Positions 58,020 through 64,000 of a stretch of DNA of 64,000 nt are shown here, piece by piece (positions within the stretch are counted from its first letter, which is position 1; every line of letters starts with the position of its first letter). The notes beneath the pieces were generated by a model. It saw only the letters and a program-made list of their open reading frames with translations. It did no database searches and was not told the DNA's origin. The stretch comes from Tubulanus polymorphus (lineage: Eukaryota > Nemertea > Palaeonemertea > Tubulaniformes > Tubulanidae), in contig NC_134033.1 of NCBI RefSeq assembly GCF_964204645.1, positions 10,140,231 through 10,204,230 of the forward strand. Reading direction: 5' to 3'. The position numbers were made by a program, and so were the translations under genes.

Positions 58020-58706
58020 GAATAAAACCTGAAGAATCAACGATGACCTCGGTTCGTCCGGAACTACAAATCACATGCTATTGACTCGTTTATACTCTAC
58101 ATTTAGAATTATTTAATATTTGCTTCCAAGAATCTTGATGGTCTATCCATTAATAAGCATCAATGAAGACAGACCAATAAAATATTGAAGGATTTTATAC
58201 ATGGAATCAAACTGACCTGTCTCTCGAAACAATTGGACATTGGCATTGTAAACCACTGTCTCATTGAATGCGCAGAGACGGTTTCTACGGCTGGAACGTA
58301 CGTATTATAATATTATGAGTGAACATGTACTATTATGTATTAGGATACGGTCCCCGTGGTCATCGAATTGTTATCGCAGCCTGATAAAAGTTCTCGAGTA
58401 GCGATTGTGTACAGTCATGTTTAATAAAGAGCTCTGATACAATCCATGATCATCGTCCAATTGTTGATTGCTGGGCATGAAATCGTTACACGTATATGAT
58501 AGTCATGTATGTTTCATATGACCGTGACCCAGCAATTAGTTGATACCACATGATTTCCAAAGCATTTGCTTTAAACAAGCAAGAGCCGATTATCATTCAA
58601 CACAGTTTACACTCAGCCCTGTTCTAGTGTACATCATATGCAGTTCAAAAGAAAAACATAAAATAGTCACAAATCTACTAAAAAGGAATTTATAAGAAAA
58701 TTAATC
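58020..58706. other. spacer of the ATP-grasp array, includes 5' UTR
   Basis: Shares blocks with the spacer downstream of the next copy: GACGGTTTCTACGGCTGGAA (about 58274) against GACGGTTTCCACAGCTGGCA (about 60598), and CAGCCCTGTTCTAGTGTACA (about 58615) against CAGCTCTGTTCCAGTGTACA (about 61210). The second block is likely 5' UTR or promoter-proximal. The array was therefore duplicated as whole gene-plus-spacer units. Confidence 0.55.
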
Positions 58707-60132
58707 ATGTCTAAAACAAAGATTGCAGTGATTTGCTACGAATCGATGGAGACGCATTCTTCGGAAATCGGAATCCAGGGAATGAGCGAAAATGCGAAGG
58801 AATGTTACGAGTTTATGAATTTAATTCGTTCACCGCATGAAGATATATTTGATTTCACAGAGAGATGTATCGATATAGTGAAGAATGAACAAATTACCGG
58901 TGTGCTAGGACTACATGATATTGGGGCTATAATCAGTGCTGCAATCTGTGAAAGGTTACCTCATATTCCTGGACCATCATTGAAATCGGTAGCGATCGCT
59001 TTACATAAGTATTACACTCGTTTGTATTTCGCCAAAGAACAAGGTGGAATTGATTATCGATTATTGAGGTATGATGCTTCCCCTACTGAAATACACGATG
59101 TCCTCAACCAAGTAGGATTTCCGTGTTTTGTGAAGCCGTGCTCGGCCACAAATTCCCTTGGTGCGATAGAAATTAAGAGCACGGATGATCTTCTAGGAAA
59201 CCTTAAGGTTTACGAGGCTCTAAGATTAGAAAGCAAATGGAAACGCTTCAAGGAGGGATTTCTATCTAAGGTAGGAGCCCCCTGTCCCGAAGATGCGCTC
59301 ATTGTAGAAGAATTTGAAGATTTCGATGCGTTTATATCTGCGATGGGACTGGTCGCTAATGGGCAGATTATTAGATGGGCGACATTTGACGACAACTTTT
59401 GGAAAACCGACCCTGTGCAGGTGTCGAGCCTGTCATATCCATCAAAGGTATCGGAAGATGTGCAACACGAAATCTGGAAAACCTTTGATATTGTCGTTAA
59501 GAGAATGATTGACCATGGATTCAACAATCAATTCGTATTTCTGGAAATGGTTATTATGAAGGACGGAAGCCATAAAATAATAGAGGTGAATCATAGAATT
59601 GCGATTGGATGTATACCAATGTTTAAAGCTTGCTTAAATGATGGCGACTGCTTTGAGGCGCTGTTGAAAGTCAGTCAAGGCATAATGCCAAAGGTACCGA
59701 CCCCAAACGGTAGAAGCTTCATGTTAGGATATCTTACAACGTATGCCACAGACAAGGTGACAAATCTGATTGATCTTGAAATGATGAAACACCATCCCGA
59801 GGTTCATCTCTGGTTAGACCCACAAGACCAAATAACACATCGTGGAGCAAAAATTTGTAGTCTCCTAGGATTCGTTTCTGTTTGTGCTCCAACATACAAA
59901 GGTTTGTTAACATTTGAAGAAAGTACATGTACGTAAAAGTAATACATGTGTGTACTTGCGCCAGACATTCTAAGAGTCTTTATCAACAGTCTATCTGACG
60001 TGTAATGTTGAAATATTATTGCAGTAGTAATTAAAACCAGCGTTTTACGTTTCATTTACAGAACAACAGGACACGTTTTTGAAGATAGCAAAAGATGTTT
60101 TAAAACAACCCGAACATTCTGTGTGGGAATAA
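58707..60132 (+). CDS. ATP-grasp ligase-like protein, copy 1 (two exons)
   Basis: Predicted cytosolic ATP-dependent carboxylate ligase of the ATP-grasp superfamily; substrate unknown. Exons 58707-59901 and 60062-60132 (phase-1 intron, AAAG|GTTTGT donor and TTTACAG acceptor), 421 aa. N-terminal pre-ATP-grasp region to about residue 95; HKYYTRLYFAKEQGG (100-114, the Lys plus Arg segment that opens the fold); GFPCFVKPC (137-145, K143 binding ATP phosphates); LIVEEFE (198-204, adenine hinge); FLEMVI with E280 and IIEVNHR with E293, N295 and R297 as metal and phosphate ligands. The family signature is complete, so it should be active. The start is conserved in copy 2. Nearest functional analogues could be amino-acid or peptide ligases such as carnosine synthase-type enzymes, but that is inference. 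Confidence 0.88.
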
Positions 60133-60180
60133 AACCTGAAGTATCGACTGGAATCTTCGGAACTAGGTATAATTGCAATA

Positions 60181-60339
60181 AGATAAAATCCCACTATTTA
60201 CAGATTAAAAGAATTTAAAAACCAGAATTTATTTATTCAATCAAAATATATAAAAGACACGACGTTTCGATCTCACCCTAGAGATCATCGAATTCTGGTT
60301 TTTAAATTCTTTTAATCTGTAAATAGTGGGATTTTATCT
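60181..60339. repeat. palindromic element with 49-bp perfect arms and hammerhead-like centre
   Basis: Arms 60181-60229 and 60291-60339 are exact complements. Between them, on the minus strand (60292-60261), TCGATGATCTC-TAGGG-TGAGATCGAAACGTC has the same layout as the hammerhead-like core at 57844 (xxGAWGA, stem, TAGGR loop, stem, GAAAC), with GATCTC/GAGATC as stem II. The first two core bases are TC instead of CT, so it is probably inactive. Confidence 0.8.
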
Positions 60340-60821
60340 TATTATCCGTTCACCACGTTTGAGTGTGGTTATCGTTCTATAATTGCAATGACAGTATATA
60401 TTGAGCTGCTGCAGTACTTCATATACTCTATATTCATTTACCAGAACCATTATAGCTTCGCTTCCAGAAATCTTGCTTATGTCTTTGTCGAACCTAAATG
60501 TGCGTCGATAAATCCTGTAAGACCCGGAATCAAATTTGTCTGTCTCTATAGACAATATTGTCGACTACAGTCTATAGATACACTTTCAATACACTACGAC
60601 GGTTTCCACAGCTGGCACGTATGTCTCGCAATGTTTCTTTTTGACCATGACCCAGGCTGTTCAGCATTTCGGCAAATTAAAAGAACACAATATGTTAAGT
60701 TTAGTTTGGTTATTCAGTTTATAACGTTATACAAAACACATACATATCGAATACTAAAATTCTACATATAAGGTAATGACCTGATGTCCTACATTACTGT
60801 TAAAACATGATGGGATATACA

Positions 60822-60975
60822 TTACATTATACATATACATTATACATATACATTATACATATACATTATACATATACATTATACATATACATTATACATA
60901 TACATTATACATATACATTATACATATACATTATACATATACATTATACATATAAATCATACATACACGTTATAC
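60822..60975. repeat. 12-bp minisatellite, ATTATACATATAC type
   Basis: About eleven near-perfect units of TACATTATACATA with a 12-bp period, degenerating at the right end. The frame over it (Tyr/Ile/His-rich) is an artefact. Confidence 0.93.
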
Positions 60976-61303
60976 ATATTCGTGATTGTGTAGATGGTGG
61001 AGATGTTGATGATGGTAATGACGACCAGTCAACCAGTCGACTAGTTGTCCAGTCGCCTCAGTCACCTAGTCATCATCCAGTCACCACCAGTCTTTCAGTT
61101 ATGCAGCTAACCAGTCAAGTGCGCGTATATAGTATGTAGGGTGTATGCATATTAATATCCGATTTGCCTTCCGAGCTAGAACGTACTATCATTCGATACT
61201 GTTAGCGCTCAGCTCTGTTCCAGTGTACACAATGAACTCTACAAAGGACAAACACCAAAAGTCTCCAATTTGTTTAAGCGATTTCCTAAGCAGAAAAGTA
61301 ACC

Positions 61304-62713
61304 ATGTCTAAAACAAAGATCGCAGTGATTTGCTACGAATCGATGGAGGTGCATTCTTCAAAAATCGGAATTCAGGGTTTGAGAGAAGATGTGAAGGAAT
61401 GTTACGATTTTATGAATATAATACGTTCAGCAGATGAAGATATATTTGATTTCACAGAGAGATGTATCGATATAGTGAAGAATGAACAAATAACTGGTGT
61501 CCTAGGACTACGTGATATTGCGGCTATAATCAGTGCTGCAATCTGTGAAAGGTTACCTCAGATACCTGGACCATCATTGAAATCAGTAGCGATCGCTTTA
61601 CATAAATATTACACTCGTTTGTATTTCACTAAAGAACAAGGTGGAATTGATTATCGATTATTAAGGTATGATGCTGCACCTACTGAAATACATAATGTCC
61701 TCAATCAAGTAGGATTTCCGTGTTTTGTGAAGCCGTGTTCGGGCACACTTTCCGTTGCTTCGAAGAAAATTGAATGCGAGAATGTGTTACGCCAGAATAT
61801 GGAGGTCTACGACACTCTGAAAGTAGAGAAAAAATGGAAACGCTTCAATGAGGGATTTCTGTCTAAAGTAGGAGCTCCATGTCCGGAAGATGCGCTGATA
61901 GTGGAAGAATTTGCAGACTTCGACGCATTTATAATTGTGACTGGACTAGTTGCCCATGGGCAAATTATTAACTGGTCAATATCCGACATTAACTTTTGGA
62001 AATCCGATCCCACTGCGATGTCAAACATGACATTTCCCTCAAGAATACAAAAAGATACCCAAGATGCAGTCTGGAAAACATTTGATATTGTCGTTCAGAG
62101 AATGATTGACCATGGATTCAACAATCAATTCGTATTTCTTGAAATGGTCATTATGGAGGATGGAAGCCAAAAAATTATAGAGGTGAATCATAGGATTGTC
62201 ACTGAATGTATACCAATGTCAAGAGCATGTTTCACTGAAGGTGACTGCTTTGATGCGCTGTTGAAAGTCAGTCAAGGGATAGTACCAAACGCACCTACTC
62301 CAAACGGTAGAAGTTTCATGGTAGGATATCTTACAACCTATGCCACAGACAGAGTTGACAATCTGATAGATTTCGAAGTGTTGAAAAGCCATCCAGAAAT
62401 ACATCTTTGGTTAGATCCACAAGACCAAGTTGAATACCGAGGAGGATCGATTGGTAGTTTTCTTGGATTTGTTTACGTGTCAGCTCCAACTTACAAAGGT
62501 TTGTTAACATAACAGATAGGTAAAAAAAACATATAATATAATCACTATTCTAAGAATCACCTACAAAACAATTCAATTTATAAACGTATTGATTAGAAGG
62601 AGATGACATTACATCATTTCAATGATTTCATTTCAGAGCAATACGACAAGTTTTTGGCGATAGCGAAAGATGTTCTAAAACAGCCAGAATTTATGTGTAT
62701 GGAAATGAATTAG
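61304..62713 (+). CDS. ATP-grasp ligase-like protein, copy 2 (two exons)
   Basis: Tandem paralog of copy 1 with identical gene structure: exons 61304-62498 (1195 nt, the same length as in copy 1) and 62637-62713, phase-1 intron, 423 aa. It keeps HKYYTRLYFTKEQGG, GFPCFVKPC, LIVEEF, FLEMVI and KIIEVNHRI, so the ATP and metal ligands are intact. It differs most just after the ATP-binding Lys (SGTLSVASKKIECEN against SATNSLGAIEIKSTD) and at about residues 211-255. The last exon ends QPEFMCMEMN. The start at 61304 (ACCATGTC, strong Kozak) is the one shared with copy 1. The frame is open further up to an ATG at 61145, which would add 53 residues not conserved in copy 1. Substrate unknown; divergence suggests a different specificity. 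Confidence 0.88.
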
Positions 62714-63539
62714 CTCATCTTCCCTTTTAAATGAATCACTAAAATGTAGATTGAACGTTGAAAACATTCTACGAATAGAGCAATGAACTAGATAATAATG
62801 CATAATGTTTATGATACGTTAGATTTTGTGTGAAAGCAGTTCATGAACCTTTGTTTGTTATCGATGGTCACTGCTCCGGTCAGTGACTAAGGTCGTCTAT
62901 TGTTTCTACGTACGTAGTCTATCTAACTTCATGGAATAATAATGACCTCATAAGAACGCAGTGGTAATAAATAGATAATCAATGTATTCTACAAAATACA
63001 TGTTGTAACGTGGGAATCAGTATCGATTCCATCTGGACACATTACGTGTACATTTCTTACGCCGTAAAAGCACTAATTCAAACATGATGAAAACTATGAT
63101 CCGAAACGTCAGTGCATTAGACGTTTCATTGCGGGGGTTTAGTACCCACAGTTTGTGAACATTTCGAAAAGCCTACAGTAAAGTTTAACTGTATACAGTT
63201 ACTTATTGTATCGTTATTGCATGTCATCTGTAAAACATTCGTCAAGATATCTATAATCAACGTTTATTTTAAAGATGTATCTAATGCAGTGGAACCTCGA
63301 TATAACAAACTCGGATACAACGATTCATCAGATATAACAAATAAAGAATTTCGTCCTGAGAAAGAAAATTTGATTGATTTCATACTTGATTTCATACGAA
63401 CTAACGATTATAACGAACAGATTTTCCGGTCCCGCGAAGTTCGCTGTAACGAGGTTCCGCTGTAGCAGCTATTGCTATATTACATTAAATTTAATGTATA
63501 ACAGCAAGCTGCTATTACACTCTTTCAATCGTTTCATTC
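62714..63539. other. spacer with lost ATP-grasp main exon
   Basis: No ATP-grasp main exon remains between copy 2 and the terminal-exon remnant at 63540. A hammerhead-like relic (ATGATGA...CCGAAACGTC) lies at 63083-63110 and a pogo-type MITE at 63287-63462. Confidence 0.5.
63287..63462. mobile_element. 176-bp pogo/Tigger-like MITE
   Basis: The ends are CAGTGGAACCTCGATATAAC and the complement of GTAACGAGGTTCCGCTG, the terminal sequence typical of pogo/Tigger elements of the Tc1-mariner superfamily. The interior repeats ATAACGA-type motifs. A TA follows the right end, but the expected TA before the left end is changed. No transposase; the open frame over it is incidental. Confidence 0.75.
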
Positions 63540-63600
63540 ATGTTTTATGAAGATAGCGAGAAATATTCTAAAACAGCCAGAACATTCGATTTGGGAATGA
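63540..63600 (+). pseudogene. orphan terminal exon of a fourth ATP-grasp copy
   Basis: Encodes FMKIARNILKQPEHSIWE followed by a stop, matching the last exons of copy 1 (FLKIAKDVLKQPEHSVWE) and copy 2. The splice acceptor and first codons (EQQD/EQYD) are not preserved, and no main exon precedes it, so it is a relic of a deleted unit. Confidence 0.85.
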
Positions 63601-64000
63601 ATTTTTAGTCTATCAAAGCAAGATCTCATTCTTAGGCTTTTTCTGCTGCTTCATACTTTGTTGCTGAAAAATAATTTCATATATTTCTCGAATTTTAGAA
63701 TCACATTTTTATACAATTTAAGAATCACATTTTTATCATTTGAATACAAAAAAATGTGTTTACGTACGTCTTAGTACTACTTTATGGAAAATGGATCATT
63801 TGTGCTTACTTTTCTTCACAAAAAGTGCCGAATGATGCTTTTTGTTTTAATTGCGATACATGTACTCGTGTAATGTTGATCAAATAATCAAAAGGTGAGC
63901 AGTTATTACTTCTTGGCAATTAATTTCCTAGCGCATGAGTTACATAAGTAAAATTTACAAGTTACGTGAGACCCGAGGTAATTGCTACACACCGCACTGT
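63601..64000. other. flank of the ATP-grasp array, no gene recognised
   Basis: AT-rich with a short direct repeat AATTTAGAATCACATTTTTA / AATTTAAGAATCACATTTTT near 63694-63738. Nothing further supported. Confidence 0.35.

Larger units (their letters stand above)
60133..61303. other. spacer between ATP-grasp copies
   Basis: Contains a perfect 49-bp inverted-repeat element (60181-60339), a 12-bp minisatellite (about 60822-60975), and stretches homologous to the spacer upstream of copy 1. An upstream in-frame ATG at 61145 lies in sequence that aligns with the 5' UTR of copy 1 and is not taken as the start. Confidence 0.55.

Noticed and set aside
61145-61303. N-terminal extension of ATP-grasp copy 2 from the upstream ATG
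   Set aside because: The segment aligns with the 5' UTR of copy 1, where no equivalent frame exists; the conserved start with strong Kozak is at 61304.
63217-63465. 82-codon plus-strand protein
   Set aside because: Covers the pogo-like MITE end to end; coding is incidental to ATAACGA repeats.

Overview
The window looks like nuclear DNA of an invertebrate animal, most plausibly a marine lophotrochozoan, although no species can be named from it. The evidence is AT-rich sequence, spliceosomal introns with GT-AG borders, an LRP-like receptor made of extracellular modules, a non-LTR retrotransposon whose first ORF carries an esterase domain, tRNA-derived repeat heads, and many short inverted-repeat elements and microsatellites. 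Genes are sparse and most of the window is intron, intergenic DNA or repeats.

Layout. 1-7.9 kb: no gene recognised; a (CTG)42 tract, two small inverted-repeat elements and a 614-bp foldback element with 208-bp arms and a target-site duplication. 7.9-23.6 kb, minus strand: one complete 17-exon gene, about 1149 aa. It is a single-pass membrane protein with two six-bladed YWTD propellers, a Thr-rich stalk, an EGF module, a sushi-like segment, a GCC2/GCC3 cysteine-rich segment, a TM helix and a short basic tail. All intron phases agree. Its largest intron holds a nested plus-strand gene for a 317-aa four-TM protein (13.4-14.4 kb), and its other introns hold a pure (CTG)55 tract, a triplicated 165-bp repeat and inverted-repeat elements. 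23.6-37.4 kb: gene-poor. 37.4-43.7 kb, plus strand: a complete 15-exon ankyrin-type gene (888 aa) in which exons 1-4 and 5-9 are an ancient internal duplication with matching splice phases. 44.1-45.0 kb: a 912-bp nested palindrome around a TA microsatellite. 47.1-52.4 kb, minus strand: a nearly full-length but broken CR1/L2/Jockey-group retrotransposon. 53.2-53.75 kb: a compound microsatellite. 54.7-57.0 kb: an element with 18-bp terminal inverted repeats. 57.7-63.6 kb, plus strand: a tandem array of ATP-grasp ligase genes, with two intact two-exon copies and terminal-exon remnants of two more.

The three host loci (receptor, ankyrin protein, ATP-grasp array) show no evident functional link. 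The strongest candidate for something undescribed is the ATP-grasp cluster. Its paralogs keep the fold and metal ligands but diverge just after the ATP-binding lysine and in a second loop. The last exon of an upstream copy was split by a 254-bp insertion with an 11-bp target-site duplication, and that insertion carries a hammerhead-ribozyme-like core. Diverged relatives of the core recur across the window. All exon models were assembled by eye from splice signals, reading frame and phase, without transcript or database evidence.
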